From Congeria kusceri (Eukaryota; Mollusca; Bivalvia; Myida; Dreissenidae), in the NCBI GenBank assembly GCA_027627225.1, contig CM051024.1:78397004-78461003 (forward strand): a stretch of DNA of 64,000 nt, given 5' to 3'. The position numbers and the translations under genes are program-made. Shown one piece after another: positions 12,556 through 23,372 of this stretch. Under the pieces are notes generated by a model. The model was not told where the DNA came from. It did not search any database and worked only from the letters and a program-made list of their open reading frames with translations. Every line of letters begins with the position of its first letter. Position 1 is the first letter of the stretch.

Positions 12556-13374
12556 TGTCAAGTTCCCTGTGTGTTAATATTTCTTCCTGTAGCCAGTCTA
12601 ACTATATTGATTTTTGTCTGGAATATTTCACTAAATGTTAACCTCTAAATTGCCTGGTGAACTTTGTATGGTCTGGGAACTATAATGGGTGTTGACAGTG
12701 CACCGCGGGCTTGTTGATAGTGGCGTTCAGGGCAGAGTGCTGTTGTTGCTTGTAAAGCAGGACGTATATCGAAACCCAGAAGCGGGTCGTAGGTTATGTT
12801 AAATCCGAAAGTGGATTATTATAACTTCTTTACGGTTGTGTAGTCCGAAGGGGACATTTGGGAAGGAAGTTTGATGGTGTGGTTGGGATGGTGAGCGTCC
12901 ATTGAAGGGGTCTGTGGTCGAAGGCTGTAGATCGAAGTTCATAAGTCTGAGGTCGAAGGTTGAAGATCGAAGTTCGAAAGTCAAAGGTCGTTACTCGTAT
13001 GTCGTATGGGCAGGAGAACATATCGTTGAAACATACAAACGCAAGGAAAGTGACTAATATAAGAAATCTATGTGACTTCAAGGGTGTATACATATCTTCA
13101 AATCATATACCAAAAGATTCAATTGAGAGAATAAATAAAGTGTGAAATAGCAAAACCCCGGCTGGACTAACAGTGTGACATTTTATGAAATGTTATATCC
13201 ATGTTTTATATTTAAAGCATGCATGTGGTTTAATTATATGCCATGCATGTACTTTATGTAATCCTTGCTGATATATCTTAGATTTTTAGTAAACATCTTT
13301 AACATTTATATTTGTGTTATTACTACAACATTTTCAGAGACGGGGACTCGACTCGAAATTGTCAATTCGTGACA
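12556..13374 (+). repeat. 5' LTR (819 bp)
   Basis: It runs from TGTCAAGTTCCC to AATTCGTGACA and is near-identical to 18484-19330. It has an extra segment after GCACCGCGGGC that the 3' LTR lacks, and lacks two insertions found in the 3' LTR (near 18790-18820 and 19008-19028). GAGAATAAATAAAG at about 13128 is a likely polyadenylation signal. A block near 12905-12990 repeats GGTCGAAGG / AGATCGAAGTTC in tandem and could hold promoter elements. Confidence 0.93.
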
Positions 13375-13380
13375 ATTATA

Positions 13381-13398
13381 TGGCGATCCCGGCAGGAC
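13381..13398 (+). promoter_or_regulatory. Putative primer-binding site
   Basis: TGGCGATCCCGGCAGGAC lies seven bases downstream of the 5' LTR. It begins with the TGG expected for pairing to a tRNA 3' CCA end. I cannot assign the tRNA species without a search. Confidence 0.65.
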
Positions 13399-14024
13399 CA
13401 AACACAAAATTTTGATTTGGTTGCCCTGTTCTGTTCATGTTGTGGTATACTTTAAAAGCAATGGATTTGTTATTATAACATGTTAAACCTTGCTGTTTGT
13501 TTATGTGTGCAGTATTGGGTTACCATGTGAATATTTTGTTGGGTTTAAATTGTAAAGTGAGAACAGCTGATTAACCGCACTATCAATTTAGATAATAAAT
13601 CAAGCTCACGCTATAGTCTAGGCGTGTGATAATTGTCTGCTTTATCAGAGAGATTAATACTCTGTGACTGAACAATACACCGGAGAGCTAATAAGCGTGC
13701 CCTGTTAATGTTCATTATAGACTGGCGGACCGCAGTGGGCTGCGTTAAATTATTGCTGATATCTTAGAGATTTAAACTGGTTAAAGGGAGAGCAGTAAAT
13801 TAATTAAGATTTTTTTTTTTTATCAGCGTGTATTTTTGCACCAATATTTTTGTTTTAGTTTATGAAATAAGTCGTCATAAGTCTGCTAAAATGCGCAAAG
13901 ATAATTAGGTAAAATTATTTACTGTATTTTAGACCCCTTCATTGAGTAAGATAGAAATAACTGAGTACCAAAACTTTAATATCGTAAGTTTTTGTATAGT
14001 CAGTATTTGATCGCGCACTGTGAG
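13399..14024 (+). other. 5' untranslated leader of the LTR element
   Basis: There is no coding potential between the primer-binding site and the first gag ATG at 14025. The stretch is AT-rich with a T run at 13809-13820. Confidence 0.6.
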
Positions 14025-15130
14025 ATGGATATCGATCTAAAGTCGATCATCGAGGCAGGTAAGTTGCTATGACTTTGAGGTGATAAATTGTTAGAGTATG
14101 TTGAAAAAGAAAAGGCCTCCATAGTAGAGCGATATGAGAGACAAAAGGAACGTGAAATGCGTAAGTATGAAATGGAACATGCAGTTGAAATGGAGAAAAT
14201 TAAGAAGGCCGAACACCTGTCAAGTCCATCACATCAAGGTAATAGTCATAAGATCACTGCGAAATTACCTAAATTACCAAATTTTGACGAAGGTAAGGAT
14301 GATATTGATTCCTTTTTGCAACGCTTTGAGCATTTTGCCATAGCGGCAGGGTGGGAAGTGTCGTCGTGGGCGACGACATTAAGCGCCCATTTGAAAGGAA
14401 CTGCGTTGGCAGTATATAGTCGAATGACTACTGAAGATGCCTTGGATTAAAAAAGGTAAAGGTGACATTGTTCAAGCGTTTTCAAATGACTGAAGAGGGC
14501 TTCCGACAGAAATTTAGAGATTCAAAACCTCTTCCTAGTGAAACTACTTCCCAGTATGTGGTGAGACTGAAAAGCTACCTTGACAGGTGGGTTGAGTTAT
14601 CGAAGACACCCCTTACCTATGAGGGCATTAGGGACCTGTTTGTCAGAGAACAATTATTAGAACAGGTAAGTTAACCCCTGGCGTTGTACCTTCGGGACGG
14701 GAACCCGAAATCTGTGGAAGAGCTGGGAATGCTTGCAGACACGTACAACGAAGCTCATCAAGCCAATGTAGTAAACCATTATAACCGCGGAAGCCGTGAG
14801 GAAGTAAAACAATGCTACATTTACAGATCTACAAAACATCTTGCACGGGATTGCCCGTCTTCAAAGAAGGAAAAAGGTCGATGATAATGAATGCGATAGC
14901 CACACAAAGTGTGCGAGGCAGGGGCGGTTATAACAGAGGTTGGCGAGGTGGACTTGGAAGCCAGAGAGGACAGTACAGCCAAAACACAAGTTCAGGTGAA
15001 GGAACGCAACCTGGAGGCCGGGGACAGAAAGGCACGAATGCAGTTGGCTCAGCGTGCCTAGGGAAACTAGATGTGTGTTGCCGTGAAGACGGTGAAGTGA
15101 CGCTACAATGTGGTCATAGGCTGCCTGTTA
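14025..15130 (+). pseudogene. gag: Gag, SCAN-like capsid and defective zinc knuckle
   Basis: The ATG at 14025 starts MDIDLKSII and hits a stop within 20 codons; the frame resumes at 14088 as a charged coiled-coil region (ERYERQKEREMRKYEME). A capsid domain follows: KLPKLPNFDEGKDDIDSFL, then, after another stop and shift, FRQKFRDSK, RLKSYLDRWVEL, FVREQLLEQV and LADTYNEAHQ. This leucine-rich pattern matches the SCAN fold, which is thought to derive from Gmr1-like Gag. The nucleocapsid has a knuckle reading CYIYRSTKHLARDC, where the second Cys is Tyr, then an RGG-rich stretch (GRGGYNRGWRGG). At least two stops and frame changes make it non-functional. Gag packages element RNA in cytoplasmic particles. 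Confidence 0.85.
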
Positions 15131-15176
15131 TGAGGCGGCATGGGACCAGAATTCTACATATTCTAATGAGAAGAAT

Positions 15177-15539
15177 ATGCCTATTTGCGATGGTGTCGTT
15201 GGTGAACAGAAAGTAACCGTCTTGCGGGATACTGGATGCAGTAGCGTCGTAGTTAAAGCCAAGTATGTTCAACCACAGGATTATACTGGAGCAAAGAAGG
15301 GATGTGTCTTGATCGATGGAACAGTGCGACTTTTCCCAGTGGCAGTCATCCAGATTAGAATGCCATATTATTCAGGGACAGTCGAAGCATTGGTAATGGA
15401 GAATCCAGTGTACGATCTGATATTGGGGAATATCGAAGGAATAAGAGAGAACAAAGAGCCGCTGGCATGGCAAAAGAGACTGTTAAAGTCCATGGAGATC
15501 CTACCTTCACTAAATATGACAAGAATGCTGAATTACTAG
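15177..15539 (+). pseudogene. Retroelement aspartic protease
   Basis: The 120-codon frame contains VTVLRDTGCSSVVV, the DTG active-site loop of a retropepsin, and near its middle YDLILGN, corresponding to the conserved ILG strand before the end of the domain. The protease would act as a homodimer and cut Gag-Pol. It lies directly after Gag and before the integrase. The N terminus here is simply an ATG in an open frame; in the intact element it would be part of a polyprotein. The frame runs out at 15539 and the linker to integrase continues in another frame (15467-15832). Confidence 0.85.
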
Positions 15540-15765
15540 AGGAGAGAAATCAAATAGAAGAGGCAAACGCGGTTCAGACAAGAGCACAGAAAAAGGCAGA
15601 ACGACAAAAGACAAAACCATTGAAGGTACCGTCCAGTATGCTTAATATCAACAGGGAACAGATTGAAGAAGAATTGCAAAAGGATGAAACTTTAGAAAAG
15701 GTGCGATGTGAGGTGGACAGTGGCGCAGGAGAAGAGGCTATCGTAATGGACGTGAGGCATGGTTC

Positions 15766-17009
15766 ATGGCGGAGAAGAAGCTCATCTATCGCATATACAA
15801 GAAGGAGGACGACAGTACAATACAGCATCTAGTAGTACCAAAGCTGTATCGGAATCACGTTTTGCAGGTGGGTCACGATAACCTAATGGCTGGACATTTG
15901 GGAACTAAAAAGGCAACGGACAGAATTCTGGCAGAATTTTACTGGCCTGGAATATGCTGAGACATCAAGCGATACTGTCAGTCGTGTAGTGTATGTCAAC
16001 GAACATTTCCAAAAGGGAAAGTCGTACAACTACCAGTGGGGGACATACCACTTATTGACACACCGTTTTCTCGGGTGGCAATCGATTTGGAAGGACCGTT
16101 ACATCCACCGAGCGAGAGAGGTCATTGTTTTATACTTACTGTGGTGGATTACGCATCTAGGTATCCCGAAGCACTGCCTCTGAAAAAGATAGACACAGAA
16201 ACTGTCGCAGAGGCCTTGTTAGAGATTTTCAGTAGGGTTGGACTACCGAAGGAAATACTCACTGACCAGGGAAGCCAATTCACTTCAAATCTCATGAATG
16301 AGATACGCAGACTACTGTCAATTAGAAATTGACAACAACACCATACCATCCCCAGTGCAACGGATTGGTCGAGAGATTCAATGGGAAACTGACGACTATG
16401 TTGCGAAAGATGACGAAAGAAGAACCAAGGCAGTGGGACAGGTTTATCCCAGCACTCCTTTTTGCATATAGAGACACAGAGCAAGAGAGCCTCGGATTTT
16501 CACCGGTTGAACTAATCTATGGACGTTCTGTTCGGGGTCCACTGACAGTTCTAAAGGAAATATGGACTGACGAAGAATCAGGGTCGAATACCAAGACTAC
16601 ATTCGAATATGTGTTGGAGCAGAAAGAACGATTGGAAAAGACTATGAAGGTGGCGCAAGAGAATTTGACCAAGGCAAGCAAACGGTACAGACTGTATGAC
16701 AATAGAGGAAAGAAGATGCGAACATTTGACGTTGGAGACTTAGCATTGGTTTTATTACCGACAGACAGCAACAAACTACTAATGCAGTGGAAAGGGCCAT
16801 ACAGAGTAGAAGAAAAATCCAATGAGAGAGACTATGTGATCAATGTTGATGGCAATAAGAAAAAGTTCCATGCAAACATGCTAAAGAAGTATACAGAACG
16901 GCAAGATGAAGGAACTATAGAGAAAGTGGTGTCTGAAAAGGCATGTTTGTCCATTGCTGAAGATGACCAGGAAGAGACGTTTGTTGGTGGCAGGGTCTAT
17001 GAATGTTGA
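15766..17009 (+). pseudogene. Integrase with HHCC, DDE and GPY/F modules
   Basis: An HHCC zinc domain is visible: GHDNLMAGHLGTKKAT, FYWPG, then CQSCSVCQ after an in-frame stop at 15958. The core follows with all three acidic residues: AIDLEGP (first Asp), LTDQGSQFTS (second Asp) and, after a frame change near 16325, NGLVERFNGKL (Glu). The C-terminal part (16329-17009) has WKGPYRVEEK, the GPY/F module of many Ty3/gypsy integrases; no chromodomain was recognised. The whole integrase lies upstream of the reverse transcriptase, unlike most Ty3/gypsy elements. The stop and the frameshift make it inactive as a single protein. Confidence 0.9.
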
Positions 17010-17800
17010 GTTACCAAGACTGACCAGTTCGGAAACAATAGAAGATGTTGACATAAACCCAGACCTAACTGAAGACCAAAAAGGGAAATTAAGGTCATTG
17101 ATCAAAGGGTGTGGTGATGTCATAACTGATATCCCAGGAAAGACAGATGCTGGAACACATAAAATCAAACTGACAACTGATGTGCCGATCAGATCGAAAG
17201 CATATCCAGTGCCGCAAGCAGTTAAGACGGAGATAAAGAAAGAAATAGGCAAAATGCTGGCAGCAGACATCATTACACCGTCTGATTCAGCCTACGCATC
17301 TGGAGTAGTGATGGTGAAAAAGCCTGATGGGAGCAACAGATTTTGTTGTGACTATCGGAAGATTAATAAAATCACTGTATGTGATGCAGAACCGATTGGA
17401 AATCAGGATGAAATTTTCAATAAGCTAGGAAAAGTAAAGTACTTCACGAAAATGGATCTAGCTAAAGGGTATTGGCAAATGGAAATGGATGAACAATCTT
17501 GAAAGTATACCGCATTTACAACAGACTTTGGATTGTTCGAATTTCGCCGGATGCCATTTGGTTTGGTTAACTCAGGGGCATCGTTTACTAGGATGATGAG
17601 AAAAGTGTTACAAGACCTTGATGCAGTGGAAGCTCTGTTGAAGATATCATTGAGTACACAGAAGACTTTGAAACACATTTGATACAGCTGAAGGAACTGC
17701 TAGAACGTTTGAGAAAGGCCAAGTTGACAGTGAAACCCTCAAAGTGTAAGCTTGGCTACTCGACAATTGACTTCTTAGGACAACAGTAGGCGACGGAAAA
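16954..17800 (+). pseudogene. Reverse transcriptase (broken)
   Basis: This frame overlaps the end of the integrase frame. It shows the RT approach region (IKLTTDVPIRSKAYPVP, VKKPDGSNRFCCDYRKIN), then FTKMDLAKGYWQM with the first catalytic Asp. A TGA follows at about 17500, after which RRMPFGLVNSGASF continues the domain. The YxDD box expected near 17634 reads SVED instead, with a probable frame slip just before it, so the catalytic pair is damaged. Downstream, EDFETHLIQLKELLERL and KPSKCKLGYSTIDFLG close the domain. RT would copy element RNA to DNA in the particle. This copy cannot do so. Confidence 0.9.
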
Positions 17801-17833
17801 CTCGAGCCCGACAGAGGTAAGCTTAAAACCATC

Positions 17834-18445
17834 ATGCAGTGTGCTAGACCGGCAACAAATAAACAGGTAAGATCATTCTTAGGTTTAGTTGGGTATTACC
17901 GGAAATTCATTCCAAACTTCAGTGTCGTGGCAGCCCCATTGACTGATGCCACGAGACAAGTTAAGCCAAATACGATTGAATGGAGTGCAGCTTTGGAAAA
18001 TTCGTACAAAAGTCTTGCAAAAGCGTTGTCGAAGTCACCGATATTGCGTTTACCAGATCCAGACCAGGAGTACATACTGAGGACAGACGCATCAGATGTA
18101 GGAGTAGGAGCGGTTCTCATGCAAGTGCATGACGATGACACATTCCCGGTCATGTATGCTAGCAGGAAGCTCAAGCCCAATGAGGTAAACTATTCCACGA
18201 TAGAAAAGGAGTGTTTAGCTTTGGTGTGGTGGATCCAGAAGTTCGAGGTATACTTGTATGGTAGGGAGTTTGTACTGGAAACAGACCATCAACCATTGGC
18301 GTTCTTAAGTAAAGCACAATTGTCAAATGCACGCTTGATGCGTTGGGCATTAGCTCTACAACCATATCATTACAGGGTGAAATACATTAAGGGGTCGGAA
18401 CATGTTGGGGCAGACTTTCTCAGTCGTCACCCACCAGATAATTAG
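17834..18445 (+). pseudogene. RT connection and RNase H
   Basis: The 203-codon open frame starts with the connection segment SFLGLVGYYRKFIPNFS and continues into RNase H. Acidic positions are present in ILRTDASDVGVGAVL (Asp), STIEKECLALVW (Glu), LETDHQPL (Asp) and GADFLSRHP (Asp). The domain therefore looks intact although the upstream RT is broken. The stop at 18443 lies about 25 bases before the polypurine tract. RNase H removes the RNA strand after first-strand synthesis. The ATG is only an internal Met of what would be a Pol polyprotein. Confidence 0.9.
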
Positions 18446-18469
18446 AATGAAACATGGTAGTTTCATCTT

Positions 18470-18483
18470 GAACAGGGGGGTAA
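18470..18483 (+). promoter_or_regulatory. Polypurine tract
   Basis: GAACAGGGGGGTAA lies directly before the TGTCA of the 3' LTR and is the expected plus-strand primer site. Confidence 0.8.
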
Positions 18484-19330
18484 TGTCAAGTTCCCTGTGT
18501 GTTAATATTTCTTCCTGTAGCCAGTCTAACTATTTTGATTTTTGTCTGGAATATTTCACTAAATGTGAACCCCTAAATTGCCTGGTGAACTTTGTATGGT
18601 CTGGGAACTATAATGGGTATTGACAGTGCACCGCGGGCAGAGTGCTGTTGTTGCTTGGTAAAGCAGGACGTATATCGAAAACCCGAAGTGGGTCGTAGGT
18701 TATGTTAAATCCGAAGTGGATTGTTATAACTGCTTTACGGTTGTGTAGTCCCAAGGGGACATTTGTGAAGGAAGTTTGATGGTGTGGTGTAAATGTGTAG
18801 GATTAAAACGGAAAAGAGTATTGGGATGGTGTGCGTCCATTGAAGGGGTCTGAGGTCGAAGGCTGTAGATCGAAGTTCATAAGTCTGAGGTCGAAGGTTG
18901 AAGATCGAAGTTCGAAAGTCAAAGGTCGTTACTCGTATGTCGTATGGGCAGGATAACATATCGTTGGAACATACAAACGCAAGGAAATTGGCTAATATAG
19001 GAAATCTAAAGGCTGATAAAAAAAAACAATGTGACTTCAAGGGTGTATACATATCTTCAAATCATATACCAAGAGATTCAATTGAGAGAATAAATAAAGT
19101 GTGAAATAGCAAAACCCCGGCCGGACTAACAGTGTGACATTTTATGAAATGTTATATCCATGTTTTATATTTAAAGCATGCATGTGGTTTAATTATATGC
19201 CATGCATGTACTTGTAATCCTTGCTGATATATCTTAGATTTTTAGTAAACATCTTTAACATTTATATTTGTGTTAATACTACAACATTTTCAGAGACGGG
19301 GACTCGAATCGAAATTGTCACTTCGTGACA
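18484..19330 (+). repeat. 3' LTR (847 bp)
   Basis: It runs from TGTCAAGTTCCC to CACTTCGTGACA. Compared with the 5' LTR it has insertions near 18790-18820 (around GTGTAAATGTGTAGG) and near 19008-19028 (an A-rich run). These differences show time since insertion or a patchwork origin of the copy. Confidence 0.93.
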
Positions 19331-19335
19331 ATGTC
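19331..19335. repeat. Right target-site duplication ATGTC
   Basis: ATGTC directly follows the 3' LTR and matches 12551-12555. Confidence 0.92.
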
Positions 19336-20015
19336 CTCTCTCAGAATCTGCTGTATGTCACTTTGTCATCCTTGGGCATTTTGAAATAATGCAAGATGGC
19401 CTCAAAGATATCAATATCATTGTGTGTTATATTATTTATTTAATACAAATATAGTAAAAACATTCTTAGTTTAGCTTATTTCTATCATATAATATCATGT
19501 ATAGAGCAGTAGGAAGCCAATATTTCGTTGGCATAGTCCCTTTTTAAGTCTCTGGCTGTTTCATGTATACAACTGTGTACGTTTGTTGTCATCAAATATT
19601 TAAACAAGTCAATATTGTGTTTAGTAGTTTACACTTTTAACAACCGAAATCATCACGTTTCATAAAGACAATTGAACTAAAAGGTTTCACTTTGGAGTTT
19701 TGTTAATACCGACTCTGAACTACAATATAGTTTGAAATAGTTGAAATTAATAAAGCGAAGAACTAAATTATTATTTGGATAATTTACTTGCATGTCGCAA
19801 TGTACATCTATTAGAGATTCTTAAGAGGCACGGGAACTGGAAAGATGTCATAAAGATAAGAGCTTATCGATAATAAACCATCGTTTCACTCGGAGCATTT
19901 CCGATTAGTTCCAGTAAGCAGCCATCCCGGACAGGTTCATTGATTGTCATCAACCGACCTAACAGGGGTAAGGGGAAACGTGATATTGCTCAGTATGGCG
20001 GCATTATTGGTATAC
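19336..20015. other. Non-coding flank
   Basis: AT-rich sequence with no gene. A frame reading across the empty LTR target (about 12440-12555 joined to 19336 onward) is open for roughly 70 codons, but I recognise nothing in it. Confidence 0.45.
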
Positions 20016-20019
20016 ACAT

Positions 20020-20180
20020 TTTGATTCGCTGTTAAGAACTTAGCAATAATTCGTGATTGGCTGTTAAGAACTTAGAAGGAATTCGTGATTGACTGTTAAA
20101 CGCATAGGAAGAATTCGATTTTTGTAAAGAACTATAGGGAAATATCAGATTAACTGAAAAAGTTGCAGGAGATAATTATA
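20020..20180. repeat. Degenerate ~32 bp minisatellite
   Basis: About five units of the pattern GATTNNCTGTTAAGAACTTAG then GGAATTCG are visible, decaying rightwards. Related units (TTGCAGGAACAATTCG, CATAGGAAGAATC) reappear at 20870-20965 beyond the microsatellite. Confidence 0.65.
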
Positions 20181-20219
20181 TCTAGAAATCATTAAAAATT
20201 ATTATAAATAATGTAGAAC

Positions 20220-20564
20220 AATACTACTACTAATAATAATAATACTAATAATAATACTAATAATACAAATACTTCTACTACTACTACTAATAATAATAAT
20301 TGTTTTATTAATAAAAAAAAAAAAATAATAATAATACTCATAATAGTAACAATAATAATAATCATAAAAGTAAATGGAAAATAATAAGATGAAATGCTAT
20401 CGGTTTTTTTCTTTTTAGTAGTAGTTTTATTGTTAATGAATAGAATGTTAACAAAATAAACTACACAAAATTGTATAGTTATACTACTTCTACAACTAAT
20501 AGTACTAATTTTAATAACAATACTATTTATACTACTACTACTACTACTATTACTATTACTACTA

Positions 20565-20603
<39 letters not shown>

Positions 20604-20798
20604 GTTGTACTACTACTACTACTACTACTACTACTATTACTATTACTACTACTACCACTACTACTACTACTACTACTGCTACTACTACTACTAGTACTAC
20701 TACTACTACTACTACTACTATTACTACTACTTCTACTACTACTACTACTATTACTACAACTACCACACCTACTACTCCTAACAATATTTATAATGATA

Positions 20799-20841
<43 letters not shown>

Positions 20842-20865
20842 CTACTACTAATAATAATAACATTG
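20220..20865. repeat. Compound (TAA/TAC)n microsatellite
   Basis: It is dominated by TAATAA, TACTAC and TATTAC triplets. Long Thr-, Val- or Ser-rich open frames on both strands (for example 20192-20944 minus) are low-complexity artefacts. Confidence 0.95.
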
Positions 20866-20869
20866 GGGC

Positions 20870-20965
20870 TTGCAGGAATATTCCGAAATTCATAGGAAGA
20901 ATCAAAATTGCAGGAACAATTCGAAAATCATAGAAAGAAATCAAACATGGTAGAAAGAATCCAAT
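20870..20965. repeat. Minisatellite continuation
   Basis: Three to four degenerate ~30 bp units with CAGGAA-ATTCGAAAATCATAG-AAGAATC. They match the style of the 20020-20180 array and indicate that the triplet tract expanded inside it. Confidence 0.5.
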
Positions 20966-21078
20966 TTACGAGGCCAAAAGCGTTAACATTCACAAATTCT
21001 TCCTAAATGAGAATTAATTTTTCCTAAAGAACAATTATGTATTCCTAAAGAAGATATAATTCTTCCTTGGGAAGAAAT

Positions 21079-21103
21079 AATTATTTCTTAGGAAGAAATA
21101 ATT
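21079..21103. repeat. 11 bp hairpin
   Basis: AATTATTTCTT and AAGAAATAATT are perfect inverted arms with a 3-base loop. Several other TTCTTCC / GGAAGAA pairs lie nearby (21055-21115). Confidence 0.7.
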
Positions 21104-21506
21104 GTTCCCACGGAAGGATTTGTGACTTTAGAACCTCATGGTACGCCATAGCTAAATGCTATGTTAATGAAGTTAATATTTTGTTTGGATTTATTGCTGA
21201 TATCGTGAGTCGTTGATAGTTCCTTTGCAAGGTTCACTGTACACTATGGGGGTAAGTCTCTGAACATCTGGAAATATGAAACGAAATCTCCCGATTAAGT
21301 ATTTATATTTGATATAGTAGTAATGTCTTGCTTAAGATTTAAAGATTAATTAAAATATTCTTTTTACATAATATAGGACAATATATTGGAGGCGTACATA
21401 GATGATAATAAGTGTTTCTCTCCTGATGATGTCTCTGGAGTTTCATTATTCCTATATTATATCACAAATATATAAATTAATAGACAGATTTATTTCAACA
21501 AATAGG

Positions 21507-21581
21507 GAATATTATATGAGTGTTGGATAAAGATCAAGAACATGATAAACTTCATGTTTATTCAACACTCACATTATATTC
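21507..21581. repeat. 25 bp imperfect inverted repeat
   Basis: The arms 21507-21531 and 21557-21581 both read GAATAT-AT-TGAGTGTTG-ATAAA on their respective strands with about four mismatches and a 25-base loop. It may be a small foldback element. Confidence 0.65.
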
Positions 21582-22053
21582 AATTTATCATATTTTTCTG
21601 TCACTTGTAAAAGAATAAGTGCAATATTCTGCATTAAATAAGATGTTTTAGGAATTCGTCTTTTTAATGGTGACATCGTTTCTATTATTATTTGCAGAAA
21701 CACGATTGTATCCATCTTCGTGCACTTCGAAGAGAATGTCTTGTGTCATGTGAATATAAATTTTTATCCTATTACTACATGTAAATCGATAGAATAACAA
21801 CCCATCGTATTAACATGTGCTATATACTATCGATATTTTAAGATTGTTGCCGTGTTTTAAACTGATGTTTACGAAAGCCGGTGATTGCACTGCCGATGAG
21901 TTCATAACTACTATTCTTCTATGCTAGTTTTTTTTTATACCAAAATAGTGCAATAGTGGCAATATCAAAATGTATTTCACCAATAAAGTTTAATATTCCA
22001 CTGAAAAGCATAAACTAAAATTCTATTACCACGAATTGCATTTAAATACGATC

Positions 22054-22312
<259 letters not shown>

Positions 22313-22516
22313 AACAACCTGCTCTTCTAGGGATATCAGAAATGCACCTGATTTGTCTATTAGAGTTCCCTCTTTTTCATTAGCCGCTACGATGCTATAT
22401 ACTGTATAGTGATTGGTTTCGACCCAAAACAGAGCTGCAACGAATCGATCAATCGATTGCGAATGTCTTGCTTCGACTGACGATACTAAACCAGCCAATT
22501 TCGATTCGATTCTCAT
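22313..22516 (-). CDS. Possible small exon/ORF, unrecognised
   Basis: The minus-strand frame starting at the ATG at 22516 encodes about 65 non-repetitive residues (starts MRIESKLAGLVSSVEARHS, later FWVETNHYTVYSIVAANEKEG) before running into the triplet repeat as poly-Val. A possible donor, AGCAG|GTTGTT, occurs where the repeat begins. I recognise no domain. It may be a genuine terminal exon or a chance frame. Confidence 0.25.
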
Positions 22517-22519
22517 TTT

Positions 22520-23372
22520 ATATATTTATAGATGATTTGTCATGAAACTATTTATTATAATTATGGTTTTGCGTAGATGATCATGTAAATTGATCATGAC
22601 ACCATGGTTGCTGGACTAGTTATCTTAAACCTTATCACTATTTTCCACGGTTCTTATTTATATAAATATATTTGGCACATGTGTTCACATTATCCGATAC
22701 AATGACATTATTAATACACACGTCGGACCACGTTATTCCACGACTATGATAAAGTGCAGCCCTACATGAATGGTACAAGATGCAACAATACATTACAACT
22801 GAATGTTTAAACGATAGATGACACATATCCAGTTGCACCAGTGTTAGAGAAATTCACGTGTAGTTATTATAACAGAGATGGTTCGTAACTCATTGCCATA
22901 ATATTTAATTATTACGCATACAAATGTAAAACCTATAAACAGAACACAAACGTTTAATCACAACCTGATTAAATCTAGTGTCACCGGCTTGGAATATATC
23001 GATTGAACGAGTCAAATTCCCACCACTGGCACATAATTCATATGTTGTTATTCAATGTACTTAAAAGATTGTACTCCCATGTTTGCTCGCATGAAATTCA
23101 TATCACAAATAGTTTAGTTCACTTAATATAGTGCGTTCTTTGTCTGGCTCGTGTGAAATGTATTAATATATTTGTAAAGACTTATTTCGATCTTATTTAA
23201 TTCTTGAATCTTTCACATTTTTAACATTTTGAAATGTAGATCTGACAGTAAATCCCTATCTAGCTCTGACCCGGCCCAGTCCGTCTCCGAGAAGAGAATA
23301 GTCCTCTCCGAGCGTCTGCTATCATATTTTAGTAATAACATTGTATTCATGTTTCGGTATCTTTATTTTTAG
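22520..23372. other. Non-coding, possible upstream intron
   Basis: No gene seen. The last part ends in a good acceptor (CTTTATTTTTAG) for the exon at 23373. Confidence 0.45.

Larger units (their letters stand above)
12556..19330 (+). mobile_element. Gmr1-like Ty3/gypsy LTR retrotransposon (6775 bp)
   Basis: Two LTRs (12556-13374 and 18484-19330) begin TGTCA and end TGACA, and a perfect 5 bp duplication ATGTC flanks the element. A primer-binding site starts TGGCGATCCCGG seven bases after the 5' LTR, and a purine tract AACAGGGGGGTAA precedes the 3' LTR. The internal order is Gag with SCAN-like capsid, aspartic protease, integrase with GPY/F module, reverse transcriptase, RNase H. Integrase before RT is the Ty1/copia-type order, reported for the Gmr1 group of Ty3/gypsy elements. 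Frames are broken by several stops and shifts, so this copy is defective. The LTRs remain highly similar but differ by a few indels. Confidence 0.93.

Noticed and set aside
12440..19420. Host reading frame interrupted by the LTR element
   Set aside because: Joining the flanks gives about 70 open codons, but no domain, start or splice sites were recognised.
20192..20944. 250-codon Ser/Val/Ile-rich frame
   Set aside because: It lies wholly on a TAA/TAC microsatellite; composition is set by triplet repeats and other frames are equally open.
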